Shown here one piece after another: positions 28,150 through 38,305 of a stretch of 64,000 nt of DNA. Source of the stretch: Stieleria neptunia (lineage in GTDB: Bacteria; Planctomycetota; Planctomycetia; Pirellulales; Pirellulaceae); contig NZ_CP037423.1 in assembly GCF_007754155.1 (NCBI RefSeq), forward strand, positions 1,364,001-1,428,000. The letters are read 5' to 3'. Made by a program: the position numbers and the translations under genes. Numbering within the stretch: the first letter of the stretch is position 1; the number at the start of each line of letters is the position of its first letter. Below the pieces are notes generated by a model. That model did not search any database. It had not been told where the DNA came from and was given only the letters and a program-made list of their open reading frames with translations.

Positions 28150-29939
28150 CCCCGATAAACCCTTGCATGGTTGGATCGCAAGCCACTGTCCCCCGGTTCG
28201 CCACGCGAATCGAGAATCACCTCACCGTCGATTTTTAATTCCATCGCATCATCCGGATCGGACAGCGGTGAGAGCCGAACGGCGACGGTCAACGTCTGGT
28301 TGTCGTCGGCGTAACGAAGCAGAGACAGACTGTTCTCCAGGTCGGTCTGGACCGTCAAGTTGTCATCAACCAGCAAGCCACTCGCGCGACACCGTTTCCG
28401 CAGTTCGATCAACTGGCGATACCACTGCAAGGTCACCGCATCGCCGTCGGCGCGGGAACCAATCTTCGCCGCGGTGAACGCGGCCGGATCGGTCGGCAAG
28501 ACTCCGCCGTCCCAATCATGTTGGGGATACTCACGGCGGCGGCCCTCGACGACCGCTTGACGCAGTCCCGGGTCCGAAAAATCGACGAAGAACCGAAACG
28601 GATGCTCGCACGCGAACTCTTCGCCCATGAACAACATCGGGATCGCCGGCACCAGCATCATCAGCGCAGCGGCAGCACGCTGGGCATCGGCGGACGTGAG
28701 CTGGTGCAAGCGGACGCCCAGCGGATGGTTGCCGATGAAGTCGTGGTTCTGAATCGAATACACCAAACCATGCGTGTCGACACGACGGGGGGGCGTCGAT
28801 CGTCGGCGTTCGCTTCGCAGGGTGCCCTCGTAAACATAGCCATGCCGCAGCGTGTGATCCAAATCGGTCTTGGGCAAGTACGGACGATGGCAAAGCTGTT
28901 CGCCGGGGCGGAGAACCGAAAACGTGCTGTGCAAAAAATCGTCGCACCACATCGCGTCGAAACCGATCCCGCCGCTTTCACGATGAACCGTCATCTCGGG
29001 ATCATAGACGTTTGATTCGGCGATCAGCATCACGTTGCGTCGGTTTTGACGCGACCAGAATGCCACTTCGTCACTGATCTCGGCGGCCACGTGTGGTTCA
29101 CGATCATCCGCCATGCAATGAATCGCGTCGACACGCAACCCGTCCAGATGGAATTCGTCCAACCAGTACACCGCATTGGCGGCAAAGAAACGCCGCACCG
29201 CATCGCCGTGAACGGGATCATCGAAATTCGGAGCATCGCCCCAAACCGTCTGATGCTTGGACGAAAGGTACGGACCGAATTCAGGCAAGTAGTTGCCTTC
29301 CGGCCCCAGGTGGTTGTACACGACGTCCAAAAACACGGCCAACCCCGCGGCGTGGGCGGCGTCGACGAAGCGGCGAAAGTCGTCCGGGGTCCCGTAGGCA
29401 TTCAACGGTGCGAACAGCGCAACGCCGTCGTATCCCCAGTTCCAGCGGCCGGCCGATGCCGCGACCGGCATCAACTCGATCGCGGTGATCCCCAATTCCA
29501 CCAGTTCATCGATTCGATCGATCGCGGCGGCGAACGTGCCCTCGTCGGTAAAGGTCCCGACGTGAAGCTCGTAAATGATCAACGCGTCGCGACTCGGGGC
29601 GCGATAGTCCTGGTCGCTCCAATCAAAGCTCGGATCGACCACTTCGCTCGGTCCGTGGACCCCTTGGGGTTGAAACCGTGACGCGGGGTCCGGCCGCTGT
29701 GGCCCGCCGTCGACGCGAAAAAAATAACGCGATCCGGCCGTGACCCCGGCGACCGTCGCGTGATGAAACCCGACCGAATCCTTGGTCATTTCAATCGCTT
29801 GCGGTCCATCGACCACGTCGATGCCGACCCGATCGGCCAGCGGCGCCCAAACCGAAAAACAGGTTGACCCGTCGGCCAGTGGCCGAGCCCCCAGGTGTTG
29901 ATGAACTTCGATCGCGGGACAGTTGTGAATATCAATCAT
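28146..29939 (-). CDS. treZ: Malto-oligosyltrehalose trehalohydrolase
   Basis: 597 residues. An N-terminal CBM48-like domain (GSTCFSVWAPLADRV) is followed by a GH13 barrel. Catalytic residues visible by family alignment are the nucleophile Asp in GLRVDAIH, the acid/base Glu in LIAESN and the third Asp in IQNHDFIGNHP. MLFMGEEFACEHPFRFFVDF is typical of TreZ. The enzyme releases trehalose from maltooligosyl-trehalose. Its usual partners TreY and TreX are not adjacent. The gene converges on the Ycf48/CBM9 gene with a 4-bp overlap at TTAA, so both stops share one palindrome. Confidence 0.94.
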   Translation of the reverse strand: MIDIHNCPAIEVHQHLGARPLADGSTCFSVWAPLADRVGIDVVDGPQAIEMTKDSVGFHHATVAGVTAGSRYFFRVDGGPQRPDPASRFQPQGVHGPSEVVDPSFDWSDQDYRAPSRDALIIYELHVGTFTDEGTFAAAIDRIDELVELGITAIELMPVAASAGRWNWGYDGVALFAPLNAYGTPDDFRRFVDAAHAAGLAVFLDVVYNHLGPEGNYLPEFGPYLSSKHQTVWGDAPNFDDPVHGDAVRRFFAANAVYWLDEFHLDGLRVDAIHCMADDREPHVAAEISDEVAFWSRQNRRNVMLIAESNVYDPEMTVHRESGGIGFDAMWCDDFLHSTFSVLRPGEQLCHRPYLPKTDLDHTLRHGYVYEGTLRSERRRSTPPRRVDTHGLVYSIQNHDFIGNHPLGVRLHQLTSADAQRAAAALMMLVPAIPMLFMGEEFACEHPFRFFVDFSDPGLRQAVVEGRRREYPQHDWDGGVLPTDPAAFTAAKIGSRADGDAVTLQWYRQLIELRKRCRASGLLVDDNLTVQTDLENSLSLLRYADDNQTLTVAVRLSPLSDPDDAMELKIDGEVILDSRGEPGDSGLRSNHARVYRG

Positions 29940-30075
29940 CGGCTTTGATGAAGCATGTCGAAAAATGGATCAGCTGGCTTAGCATGGGTCTGCGTCCAGG
30001 GTAGGCTACGGTTTGGACAACGTCGGCGGTGTGACGATTGGAACGCAACACGACCCAATGTATCGAAAGACGGCC

Positions 30076-31215
30076 ATGATTCGAATGACCCTCGCCCTCG
30101 CCCTCGCTCTCGTCGGTGTCTCCTTTCTGGCGGCGACGGCGACCGCTCAAACGTCGCCCACGGAGTCTCCGGCAGTGAACACCCTTCGCATCGCGACCTT
30201 CAACGTCTCGCTGTACGGCAAACGCCAAGGACAAATCCGAGAGCGTCTCTCTCGTCGCGATGACCTGCAAGCCGAACGGGTCGCAAGCATCGTTCAAACC
30301 ATACGACCGGATGTCCTGCTGATCAACGAACTCGATCACGAACCCGATGCGGCGCCGGCCAGGTTGCTTGCGGAAAACTATTTCGCCGTTGCGCAAAACA
30401 CTGCCGACGGCAAACTCTCTCCCGTCGTTTTTCCGTACGTCTACAGTGCTCCCAGCAACACCGGAATCGATTCGACGTTGGATTTGAACAACGATGGACA
30501 ATTGGGTTCCGGCAACGATGCTTGGGGTTTTGGAAACTACCCCGGTCAGTATGCCATGACCGTCTACAGCCGATTTCCGATCGACACCGCGTCGATTCGC
30601 TCGTTTCAAAAGCTGCGTTGGAAAGATCTGCCCGGTGCGATTCGACCGGTGGATCCCAACACCGGGCAGTCCTATTACGATGACGCCACGTGGTCCAAGC
30701 TGCGGTTGAGCAGCAAGAATCACATCGATGTGCCGATTCTAGTCGGTGATACCGTGATCCACGTGCTCGCCAGCCATCCGACGCCTCCGGTCTTCGACGG
30801 GCCCGAAGACCGCAACGGCGCCCGCAATCATGACGAAATTGAATTTTGGAATCACTACCTGTCCGACGATGATACCGCCGACACCTGGCTGATCGACGAT
30901 GACGGCCGCGCCGGCCCGCTCGATGCCGACGCAAGTTTCGTCGTGATGGGCGATCTGAACGCCGACCCGATCGACGGCAGCGGCCGCCGTGAAGCGATTA
31001 TCCGGCTGTTGAATCACCCCCGCACCCGAGACGTCCAGCAGAACAAGACCGCCGATTTCGGACGCAACGGTTTGATGCGAGTCGACTTTGTCCTGCCCAG
31101 CAAGGATTTGCATGTCATCGACAGCGGGGTGTTCTGGCCGACCGGCGACGCCCCGCAAAGCACGTGGATCAAAGCCAGCGATCACAGGCTGGTCTGGATC
31201 GACGTGAAACGATAA
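30076..31215 (+). CDS. Exported endonuclease/exonuclease/phosphatase (EEP) family protein
   Basis: About 379 residues from the ATG at 30076 (MIRMTLALALALVGVSFLAA, signal peptide ending ATAQ); the ATG at 30058 is also possible. EEP motifs are visible: RIATFNVSLYG, the metal Glu in LLINELDHEPD, MGDLNADP and the final IKASDHRLVWIDV with the catalytic Asp-His. The family cleaves phosphodiesters in nucleic acids, phospholipids or inositol phosphates; with a signal peptide, an extracellular phosphate- or nucleotide-scavenging role is likely. Confidence 0.9.
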   Translation: MIRMTLALALALVGVSFLAATATAQTSPTESPAVNTLRIATFNVSLYGKRQGQIRERLSRRDDLQAERVASIVQTIRPDVLLINELDHEPDAAPARLLAENYFAVAQNTADGKLSPVVFPYVYSAPSNTGIDSTLDLNNDGQLGSGNDAWGFGNYPGQYAMTVYSRFPIDTASIRSFQKLRWKDLPGAIRPVDPNTGQSYYDDATWSKLRLSSKNHIDVPILVGDTVIHVLASHPTPPVFDGPEDRNGARNHDEIEFWNHYLSDDDTADTWLIDDDGRAGPLDADASFVVMGDLNADPIDGSGRREAIIRLLNHPRTRDVQQNKTADFGRNGLMRVDFVLPSKDLHVIDSGVFWPTGDAPQSTWIKASDHRLVWIDVKR

Positions 31216-31218
31216 ACA

Positions 31219-31277
31219 GTGGGGTAAGCTTCCAGCTTGCCAGCTCGCCTGAATCGCAAGCTGGAAGCTTACGCCAC
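31219..31277. repeat. Family A palindrome, 22-bp arms with one mismatch
   Basis: Arms 31219-31240 and 31256-31277 pair except at one position. The element separates the EEP gene from the glycosyltransferase gene. A TATAAT sequence at 31282-31287 immediately follows and could serve the glycosyltransferase, though no matching -35 is visible. Confidence 0.85.
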
Positions 31278-31303
31278 GTGTTATAATCAAAGATTGAAAC
31301 AGC

Positions 31304-32476
31304 ATGCCGAACCAGCGCACACGAGTCTTGTTGATGGTCAGCTCGATGCGCGGCGGCGGCAGTGAACGTCAGGTGCTGTTGCTCGCACAAGCACTCGATC
31401 GGTCGCGATTCGAACCGCATCTCTACCTGACCGAAGCGTCCGGCGAATTTTTGGATCAAGTCCCATCTGACGTCCCGATCCACTGTTTTGATTCCTGTCA
31501 GGATCCAGGTGGCCTCTATTTTCCCGGGCGACAGCTTCGTCGTCAGACCGAGTTTCTGCGCAAGGTGATTTGCGACAACCAGATCGACGTCGTCTACGAC
31601 CGCACGTTCCACATGACGCTGATCGCCGGCAAAGCGGCGGCGGGAAGACGCCGGGTCTCGACCATCGTCAGCCCGCCGCACCTGGCGCTGCCGCTGGTCG
31701 AAAAACGCTTCGTCGCACTCAAACGCCGCCGATTGGCCGCGGCCTACCGCAACTCCGACGTCGTTGTCGCCGTCAGCCGGCAAGCCGCCGAGTCGGCCGA
31801 AACGTATTACGGATTGGCAAAGGGCAGTGTCGTCGTCGTCCAGAATCCCGTCGATGTTGCGGCCCTTCGCAAATCCGCCGGCACGCCTCCGCCGCGCTCC
31901 AGAGACCAAACCGTGCTGGTTTGTGTCGGACGCATGACCGAAGAGAAAGGGCATGCGGATTTGATCGATGCGCTGGCCATGGTGAAATCACAGTGGCCCG
32001 ACAACCGTCCCCCGTGGACGGTGCGGCTGATCGGTGACGGACCACTTCGCAGCGAACTGGAATCGCGCGCCGAATCACTCGGTTTGTCCGATCCGATTCA
32101 ATTCATCGGCAGCCTCGCCAGTGCGGCCGCGGAGATCAACGCGGCCGACGCATTGGTGTTGCCGTCCCGATTCGAAGGCATGCCGAACGTGGTGTTGGAA
32201 GCGATGGCGCTCGGCACGCCGGTGATCGCCACACGCGCCGGGGGAACGATCGAACTGCAGGGCGACGCCCCCACGGCTTTCTGGGCCGAACCCGGCGATC
32301 CGCCGTCACTCGCCCAAGCGATCCTGCAATTCGCAGCCAACCCTCAGCAAGCCGAACTGCAACGTGTCGCAGCAGAGCAACTGGTCGACTCCGACCACCA
32401 CCGAGAAACGATCACCAAACGGATCGAAGACCTGCTAGACGCCCCCCGCACCAAAAAGGGGAAGGGGGTGTTTTAA
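31304..32476 (+). CDS. Glycosyltransferase family 4 (GT-B) protein
   Basis: 390 residues with an N-terminal GT4-type glycine loop (VSSMRGGGSERQVLLLAQAL), the linker VGRMTEEKGHADLIDAL, and the nucleotide-sugar EX7E motif SRFEGMPNVVLEAMALGTPVI. It should transfer a sugar from an activated donor to a cell-surface glycan or lipid. No other glycan genes are adjacent, so the pathway cannot be specified. Confidence 0.93.
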   Translation: MPNQRTRVLLMVSSMRGGGSERQVLLLAQALDRSRFEPHLYLTEASGEFLDQVPSDVPIHCFDSCQDPGGLYFPGRQLRRQTEFLRKVICDNQIDVVYDRTFHMTLIAGKAAAGRRRVSTIVSPPHLALPLVEKRFVALKRRRLAAAYRNSDVVVAVSRQAAESAETYYGLAKGSVVVVQNPVDVAALRKSAGTPPPRSRDQTVLVCVGRMTEEKGHADLIDALAMVKSQWPDNRPPWTVRLIGDGPLRSELESRAESLGLSDPIQFIGSLASAAAEINAADALVLPSRFEGMPNVVLEAMALGTPVIATRAGGTIELQGDAPTAFWAEPGDPPSLAQAILQFAANPQQAELQRVAAEQLVDSDHHRETITKRIEDLLDAPRTKKGKGVF

Positions 32477-32603
32477 CGCATGCGGTCCCAAAATGCGTCG
32501 CCGAGATGACAGAAAAATGTGGGGCAGGAAAATGAGACGACGCGTTCGGAGCGAATAGCACGGCCAATGGTTTTGCGATTGTCGCGCGTTGGCGATATCA
32601 TCA

Positions 32604-32657
32604 CCGATGCCGATGCCGATGCCGATGCCGATGCCGATGCCGATGCCGATGCCGTTG
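32604..32657. repeat. Hexanucleotide microsatellite, (CCGATG)8 plus one degenerate unit
   Basis: Eight exact CCGATG units at 32604-32651 followed by CCGTTG. The tract lies in the 251-bp gap about 70-125 bp upstream of the SEC-C gene, so slippage there would change upstream spacing rather than a reading frame. Confidence 0.97.
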
Positions 32658-32727
32658 CGAGTCTGGCGTAACGGTCTAAACAATTCTACCCAACCCATTC
32701 GACGGAAGCTCTACGACGTCCAGGTCG

Positions 32728-33762
32728 GTGAACGACAACCAACCCAATCAAGACTCTGAATCAAGATTGAAAAGACTTTTGAACGCTACAACACCCAGCC
32801 TGGAAAGCAAGACGGATGCCGAACTGCTTGACGAACTGAAGAGAACTCCCACAGACGGTCTTCCCCGCATTCTGCTGCATGAACTCCAATCTCGCGGCGA
32901 ATCCGTGGTTCCCGGATTGATCGAAATCCTTCGAGCTGAAACCGAATACGCGTCGAAGGGGAACACCATCGAAACGGATGGTGCATTCTTCGCATTTATT
33001 TTGCTCAGTGCCATCGGTGACCCGCGCGCCCTACCGGCAGTCATCGAAGCGATTTCGTTGCCGCACGAAGCCCTCAATTCGTTGCTCGGGGACCTGATCC
33101 ATGGCGATTTGCAACGGCTCATCGTCAAATTGATCGGCACGGATTACGATCAAATCGGACAGCTGATCGAAAACCAAGACGTGTACGAGTACGTGAGATG
33201 GTCGTTGGCTTGCACCTATTTCCTGCTGTTCCGGCGAGGACGACTGAGTCGCGAAGACGGCGCCGAGAGGCTGGAGCGACATTTGAATCGGCTGATGGAG
33301 TTCCCCTGCTACGAGTTAAACGCCGGTCTCTGTATGGAACTGGCCAATTTCGGCGTCCCTGACTCCATGGAGACCATTCGGCGCGCCTATGCGTCGGGGA
33401 ATGTCGCTGAGGGGATCGTGTCGCAAAAAAAACTTGAGGAAACGATCAACGGTTTTGACGAAAGCTCTATTCGCGAGGCGGATGAGATGCCACCTTTAGA
33501 GTTTGATGTCGTGGAGGAACTGAGTAGGTGGGCCTGTTTCGCACCGATAGACATACCGAAAAGGCCAACTCCACAACCGTCGGTCACGAAGCCTCAAGCC
33601 GTCCCGGTTTCTACGACCACGAACGAGGCGCCGCACCCGACACCGCAACCGCCTGTCGGGACCATTCGAAATACCGACAAAACGCCCGGACGCAACGATC
33701 CTTGTTCGTGCGGCAGCGGAAAGAAATACAAGAATTGTTGTCGGCTGACGTCGAGACGCTAA
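32728..33762 (+). CDS. DUF1186-like HEAT-repeat protein with a C-terminal SEC-C metal-binding motif
   Basis: 344 residues from a GTG at 32728. Residues about 30-230 form alpha-helical repeats (GLPRILLHELQSRGESVVPGL, GDPRALPAVIEAI) of DUF1186 type. A proline/threonine-rich linker (PKRPTPQPSVTKPQAVPVS) follows, then the SEC-C motif GRNDPCSCGSGKKYKNCC, which binds zinc and in SecA contacts SecB/ribosomes. The combination suggests an adaptor protein; no catalytic residues are seen. Confidence 0.85.
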   Translation: MNDNQPNQDSESRLKRLLNATTPSLESKTDAELLDELKRTPTDGLPRILLHELQSRGESVVPGLIEILRAETEYASKGNTIETDGAFFAFILLSAIGDPRALPAVIEAISLPHEALNSLLGDLIHGDLQRLIVKLIGTDYDQIGQLIENQDVYEYVRWSLACTYFLLFRRGRLSREDGAERLERHLNRLMEFPCYELNAGLCMELANFGVPDSMETIRRAYASGNVAEGIVSQKKLEETINGFDESSIREADEMPPLEFDVVEELSRWACFAPIDIPKRPTPQPSVTKPQAVPVSTTTNEAPHPTPQPPVGTIRNTDKTPGRNDPCSCGSGKKYKNCCRLTSRR

Positions 33763-33818
33763 TGTGCCCCCCATCTCCGCAATAGTCCGACGCCGATCTG
33801 CCAGGGCGAGTTTGCTTT

Positions 33819-35864
33819 GTGAAACAACTGCGAAACATGCATTCCCGATCGATCGGATCGGCTTCGATCATCCTCATCGTTGCATGTGTCTTGGTATGGT
33901 TCACATCTTCCAACACGCACTCTCCGGTTGATTCGAACGCGTTTCTTCCCCAAGGGGCCGAAGACCTCGGTTGGCCGACAATTCGGGGACCCCATCTGAC
34001 TGGGCACAGCGACGAAATTCATCTGGCCGACGCGTGGCCGAACCACGGGCCGCCGGTGCTGTGGCGCCGCAATCTTGGCCAGGGCTACTCATCATTCGTG
34101 GCGTTCGACGGTCGCGTGTTCACACAATACCAAACACTCGCGGGTCAATTTGTCCTCTGTTTGGATGCCACCACCGGTTCGACGCTTTGGCAACATCGAT
34201 ATGATGATCCCTACGAACTCGGTGGGATGTATCCCGGACCACGAAGTACGCCGACGATTGACGAGAAACACATTTACTTTACCAGTCCCGACTTGACGGT
34301 CGGTTGTCTGAATTGGGAAGGCGAGGAACTCTGGTCGGTCGATCTGTCGCAACGCTTTGAGTCGCGCGGCACTGGATTCGGATACGCGTGCAGCCCCATC
34401 ATTGCCAGCGAGAGAATCCTGCTTCCGGTTGGAGGCAGGAACTCCGCCATGATCGCATTGAACAAGCGGACCGGAGAGCTGATTTGGAAATCGGGTGATG
34501 ATCCGGCCAGCTATTCGTCGGCGCTGCCTGTTACGGTTCTCGAAAAACAGCTCGTCATCGGACTTTTGCAAAATAGTCTTTGTGGATTTGATCTGCATGC
34601 GGGATCGCAATTGTTTCGTGTCGCGCTGTCACGCGGCTACGACGAACATTCTGCCTGGCCGATCACGCGGGACGATCTTGTCTGGATCTCATCACCCTTT
34701 CAAGGCGGCAGCCAGTTGTATCGGATCAGACCCGATCAGTCGCCAGCGATCGAATTGATCGGCGAATATGAATCGATGTCCAATGACGTCGCATCCAGTG
34801 TTTTGGTTGGCGAGTATGTCTATGGTTTTGATTTGAAAGAATCCCAGTCGAATGCCCGACATCCTTCGCGTGGAAGTTTTCGCTGCGTGAATTTCTATAC
34901 CGGCGAAATCGCTTGGTCCAATGGGAACACGAAGCCGCGCCGCAGCGTGGAATTCGAGACGATGAAACAGTCGCAAACAATCGGCCATGCGTCGGTGATT
35001 GTTGCCGATGAAAAGCTAATCCTGCTCAATGACACCGGCGATCTCGTTCTCGCCAAAGCGTCGCCGGAGCAATACATTGAACTGGCCAGAGCACGTGTCC
35101 TTGCTGGTAAAACCGCGTGGGCGACACCCGCGTTGCATCGTGGGCTGCTTTTCGTTCGCAACCATTCAACTGCAGTCTGTGTGTACCTGGGCCGCCGCGA
35201 TCGGGACAACGCAACTGCTTTGCAGCGGTCTTTCCGTTTGAGGTCGAAACCGGAAATGGGCTCTGCAAGAAATTGGATCGGGATTCGGTCAGAGGACACA
35301 CTTCGAATGCCGACCGCCGGGTCGATGTTTTACGGTTGGATCGCAACGACGGCATCGACTGCTTGCGCTGCGATCTTGACTGCGGTGGCTTGTTTAATCG
35401 GTCCGCGAACCCTGCGTTCGCAACGCTATGCCGTTTTCTTGTCGCTTAGCCTGATTACCTGCATGACGGCTGGTCCGCTGCTGTCTCATGCCCTCAATGA
35501 ATTCATCTTCACATGGCCCGGATGTCTTTTTCTGGTGTTCCAGCATGCGATGATCGTGGCCCAGTTGCGGCGAAACGCCCCGCATGGTTCGCCTTGGCAT
35601 GGCCGGGCCACCGCCGCCGGATTCATCGCGATGTGTTACGTTTACTTTGTGATCTGTCGTGATCACAACCTTGTTTCGGCTTGGATCTTTCTCTGTGCAT
35701 TCCCGGCCGCTATCCCGGGGGCACTTGCGACACGATGGATTCACAACCGGCAGGGCATGGGGAATTTCGCTACCGAAACCACCGCATTCTTGGTCTCATT
35801 GACCGTCTATTCTGTCGGCGCCGCGGCGATACTTTGGTGGCGGTATGGATTACCCTTGAACTAG
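33819..35864 (+). CDS. PQQ-type beta-propeller protein with C-terminal membrane helices
   Basis: 681 residues from the GTG at 33819, which has an AGGGCGAG-like ribosome-binding site 8 bp upstream; the ATG at 33837 is the alternative. An N-terminal anchor helix (SIILIVACVLVWF) precedes an outer-membrane BamB/PQQ-like propeller with typical tryptophan-docking blades (CLDATTGSTLWQHRYDDPY, LNKRTGELIWKSGDD). From about residue 510 there are four or five membrane helices (ATTASTACAAILTAVACLIG and following). PQQ cofactor residues are not evident, so it may be a structural/binding propeller rather than a dehydrogenase. Confidence 0.82.
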   Translation: MKQLRNMHSRSIGSASIILIVACVLVWFTSSNTHSPVDSNAFLPQGAEDLGWPTIRGPHLTGHSDEIHLADAWPNHGPPVLWRRNLGQGYSSFVAFDGRVFTQYQTLAGQFVLCLDATTGSTLWQHRYDDPYELGGMYPGPRSTPTIDEKHIYFTSPDLTVGCLNWEGEELWSVDLSQRFESRGTGFGYACSPIIASERILLPVGGRNSAMIALNKRTGELIWKSGDDPASYSSALPVTVLEKQLVIGLLQNSLCGFDLHAGSQLFRVALSRGYDEHSAWPITRDDLVWISSPFQGGSQLYRIRPDQSPAIELIGEYESMSNDVASSVLVGEYVYGFDLKESQSNARHPSRGSFRCVNFYTGEIAWSNGNTKPRRSVEFETMKQSQTIGHASVIVADEKLILLNDTGDLVLAKASPEQYIELARARVLAGKTAWATPALHRGLLFVRNHSTAVCVYLGRRDRDNATALQRSFRLRSKPEMGSARNWIGIRSEDTLRMPTAGSMFYGWIATTASTACAAILTAVACLIGPRTLRSQRYAVFLSLSLITCMTAGPLLSHALNEFIFTWPGCLFLVFQHAMIVAQLRRNAPHGSPWHGRATAAGFIAMCYVYFVICRDHNLVSAWIFLCAFPAAIPGALATRWIHNRQGMGNFATETTAFLVSLTVYSVGAAAILWWRYGLPLN

Positions 35865-35909
35865 GTCGCGTCTGATCCAACGGAACTGATCGCGATATTG
35901 AAGCAAGGA

Positions 35910-36644
35910 ATGAGCAAGCCCCTTTTTCGGAGCGGATCGGTGCGAACGTTGCAGATCTTTAGCAATGCCGTAGAGGCGGAGATTCTTCGCGCGCGGCTGG
36001 ATGCCGCCGGGATTTTCGCGGTCGTCAATGGCGGCGAGGTCGCGACGATGCTCAGCCATATCGGATCCGCGGTCGTCCGGGTGCGGGTGGAGGTGGCGCC
36101 GGAGGACTTCGAGCGGGCGAAGGAAATATTGGAAACGGATGAGATCGAGCGCAGCGAGCGAACGGCATGGCAGTGCAGCCGTTGTGACGAACGCAACGAA
36201 CCCTTGTTCGATCTCTGCTGGAGTTGCGGAAAGCCTCGGGACGAATCGGACCTGTCGCGTCCGTTGCTCGAGCTAGAACAACCGGTCATCCGAGAGTCCG
36301 GCCCGGTGGTCGTCACCGATCAGCCGCCGCGAAAACCGGCCAGTTCCAATCCCTACGCGCCGGTCCTGATCCCCAACGAGGATCGCGGTCCACGATCCGA
36401 TTCAGCGCAGGCTGAGCAAAATTCCCGTGACGGCGAACTGGTTGCACGCGTTTTTCGCGGCGCCGTCATCGGAATCTTCATCCTGCCACCGTTGTTGACC
36501 TTTTATGTGCTGTTCTTGTTGGTCTTTGAGGTCCCCAGGACCGCCTATCGAGACCCCAGACTCTATTGGCGTTTGCTGGCCTCATGGTGCTTGTGCCTGA
36601 TCGCGATCGGCTTCGCGGCGGTGGTCTGGTCGCGACTTTTATGA
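35910..36644 (+). CDS. DUF2007 domain protein with zinc ribbon and membrane helices
   Basis: 244 residues from the ATG at 35910 (an AAGGA sequence directly precedes it; the TTG at 35898 is an alternative). Residues about 10-80 form the DUF2007 signal-transducing-type domain (TLQIFSNAVEAEILRARLDAAGI...). A RanBP2-like zinc ribbon (WQCSRCDERNEPLFDLCWSCGKPRD) follows. Two C-terminal membrane helices (IFILPPLLTFYVLFLLVF and LLASWCLCLIAIGFAAVVW) anchor it. Function unknown; converges on the DUF1501 gene. Confidence 0.82.
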   Translation: MSKPLFRSGSVRTLQIFSNAVEAEILRARLDAAGIFAVVNGGEVATMLSHIGSAVVRVRVEVAPEDFERAKEILETDEIERSERTAWQCSRCDERNEPLFDLCWSCGKPRDESDLSRPLLELEQPVIRESGPVVVTDQPPRKPASSNPYAPVLIPNEDRGPRSDSAQAEQNSRDGELVARVFRGAVIGIFILPPLLTFYVLFLLVFEVPRTAYRDPRLYWRLLASWCLCLIAIGFAAVVWSRLL

Positions 36645-36779
36645 GCCGCGTTGAATGGAAAAGGGATTCAGCATCCGTTGGTGTTTGGCCATGAGGGACC
36701 GTCCCGCTTTAGACAGACGCGGAACGCGACAAAGAGGAACGATCTCGTCGATTGAGTGTGATGCGGTCAGCGGACCGTT

Positions 36780-36848
36780 GTACGACGTCCTTTCTAGGTC
36801 GTCGGGGCGAGCCCTCCGGACGACGGCCCGGAAGGGCCATCGTACTCG
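36780..36848 (-). repeat. 69-bp family C imperfect palindrome (GTACGATGGCCC ... GACGTCGTAC)
   Basis: Reverse-oriented copy of the element seen at 41271-41339 and 41443-41511. The two halves are diverged reverse complements (GTACGATGGCCCTTCC versus GTACGACGTCCTTTCT). It lies in the gap between convergent genes; the rest of that gap (36645-36903) has no gene. Confidence 0.88.
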
Positions 36849-36903
36849 AAAAACCGGTCGTCCTAAGTGCCACTCGCTCCGGCCGCTTTCCGGCGGGTGA
36901 GGT

Positions 36904-38295
36904 TCAGGCAAAGATGTCCTTCGCCACCACGCCTTCGACATCGGTCAAGCGAAAATCTCGCCCGGCGTAGCGATAGGTCAGCCGTTCGTGGTCGAGCCCC
37001 ATCAAGTGCAAAATGGTTGCGTGCAGATCGTGGACGTGCATCTTGTTTTCTACGGCGTAATAACCGTAGTCGTCGGTCGCGCCGTAGGCGTACCCTCCCT
37101 TCACTCCGCCGCCGGCCATCCACATCGTGAACCCGTGCGGATTGTGGTCGCGGCCGTTGCTGCCTTGAGCCGTCGGCGTGCGTCCGAATTCGCCTCCCCA
37201 TAAAACGAGCGTGTCTTCGAGCAGTCCTCTCGCTTTCAGGTCTTGTAGGAAACCTGCGATCGGCCGATCGACTTCGGCTGCGTTCTTGGTGTGACCTTGG
37301 TACAACCCCGAGTGCTGATCCCACTGCACGACACTGTCGCTGTGGGTCACTTGAACAAACCGGACACCCTGTTCGAGAAACCGCCGCGCCATCAAACACT
37401 GTCGGCCGAAATCTTCGGTGACCGGATCATCGATCCCGTACAGACGCTGGGTCGCCGCGGACTCCGACGCCAAGTCCTGGATCTCGGGCATCGCAGTTTG
37501 CATGCGATAGGCCAATTCGAACGAATTCAATCGTCCCTCGAGTGCCTGATCGCGACCGGCCATTTCAAGATGTTCCCGATTCATCGACGCGATCAAGTCC
37601 AGTTGTCGACGCTGTAGATCGGGATCGATGCGATCGTTTCGGATGTGTTTGACCTTGGCCGCCGTCGCCGGCAAACTGGCGTTGCCGATCGGCGTGCCCT
37701 GGCAATGGGCCGGCAGGAACGCGGTGCCCCAGTTGTTGACTCCACCGTGGGCCAACGTCGGACAGATCGTGACAAACGCCGGCAAGTTTTCATTTTCCGT
37801 CCCCAGTCCGTAAACCAACCAGGACCCCATGCTGGGTCGGACGAATTGATCGCTGCCGGTGTGCAGTTTCAACAGCGCCCCGCCGTGCGCGGGATTGGTT
37901 CCATGCACCGATCGCAACACACATAGGTCGTCGACATGGCGGGCGACGTTGGGGAACAACTCGCTGACCGGCAATCCGCTTTCGCCGTATTGCTTGAACT
38001 TCCACGGCGACTTCAGCAGGTTGCCCTGCTTGGCGAAGGTGACGTCCGGCAGGTCAAACGGAGGAGCCTTGCCATGATCCCGATCCAATTGGGGCTTGGG
38101 GTCAAAGGTGTCGACGTGCGACGGACCGCCTTTCATGAACAGAAATACGATCCGCTTGGCGCGAGCCGGAAAATGCGGCCCCTCGGGAGCCAAGGGGTTC
38201 CCCGCGGCCGAGGCTTGCTGGCCCAGCATCGCGGAGAACGCCAAGTGACCGAATCCGATCGCGGAGTTTCGAAGGAGCTGCCGTCGGGATTGCAT
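36904..38295 (-). CDS. DUF1501 domain-containing exported protein (partner of DUF1549/DUF1553)
   Basis: 463 residues. Twin-arginine-like leader [20 protein letters not shown]. Family blocks: [66 protein letters not shown] and the terminal [35 protein letters not shown]. It starts 10 bp after the upstream PSCyt1/DUF1549/DUF1553 gene, forming the commonest secreted gene pair of planctomycetes. By fold the domain is sulfatase/alkaline-phosphatase-like; no activity is established. Confidence 0.95.
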   Translation of the reverse strand: MQSRRQLLRNSAIGFGHLAFSAMLGQQASAAGNPLAPEGPHFPARAKRIVFLFMKGGPSHVDTFDPKPQLDRDHGKAPPFDLPDVTFAKQGNLLKSPWKFKQYGESGLPVSELFPNVARHVDDLCVLRSVHGTNPAHGGALLKLHTGSDQFVRPSMGSWLVYGLGTENENLPAFVTICPTLAHGGVNNWGTAFLPAHCQGTPIGNASLPATAAKVKHIRNDRIDPDLQRRQLDLIASMNREHLEMAGRDQALEGRLNSFELAYRMQTAMPEIQDLASESAATQRLYGIDDPVTEDFGRQCLMARRFLEQGVRFVQVTHSDSVVQWDQHSGLYQGHTKNAAEVDRPIAGFLQDLKARGLLEDTLVLWGGEFGRTPTAQGSNGRDHNPHGFTMWMAGGGVKGGYAYGATDDYGYYAVENKMHVHDLHATILHLMGLDHERLTYRYAGRDFRLTDVEGVVAKDIFA

Positions 38296-38305
38296 CAGAA
38301 AGAAC

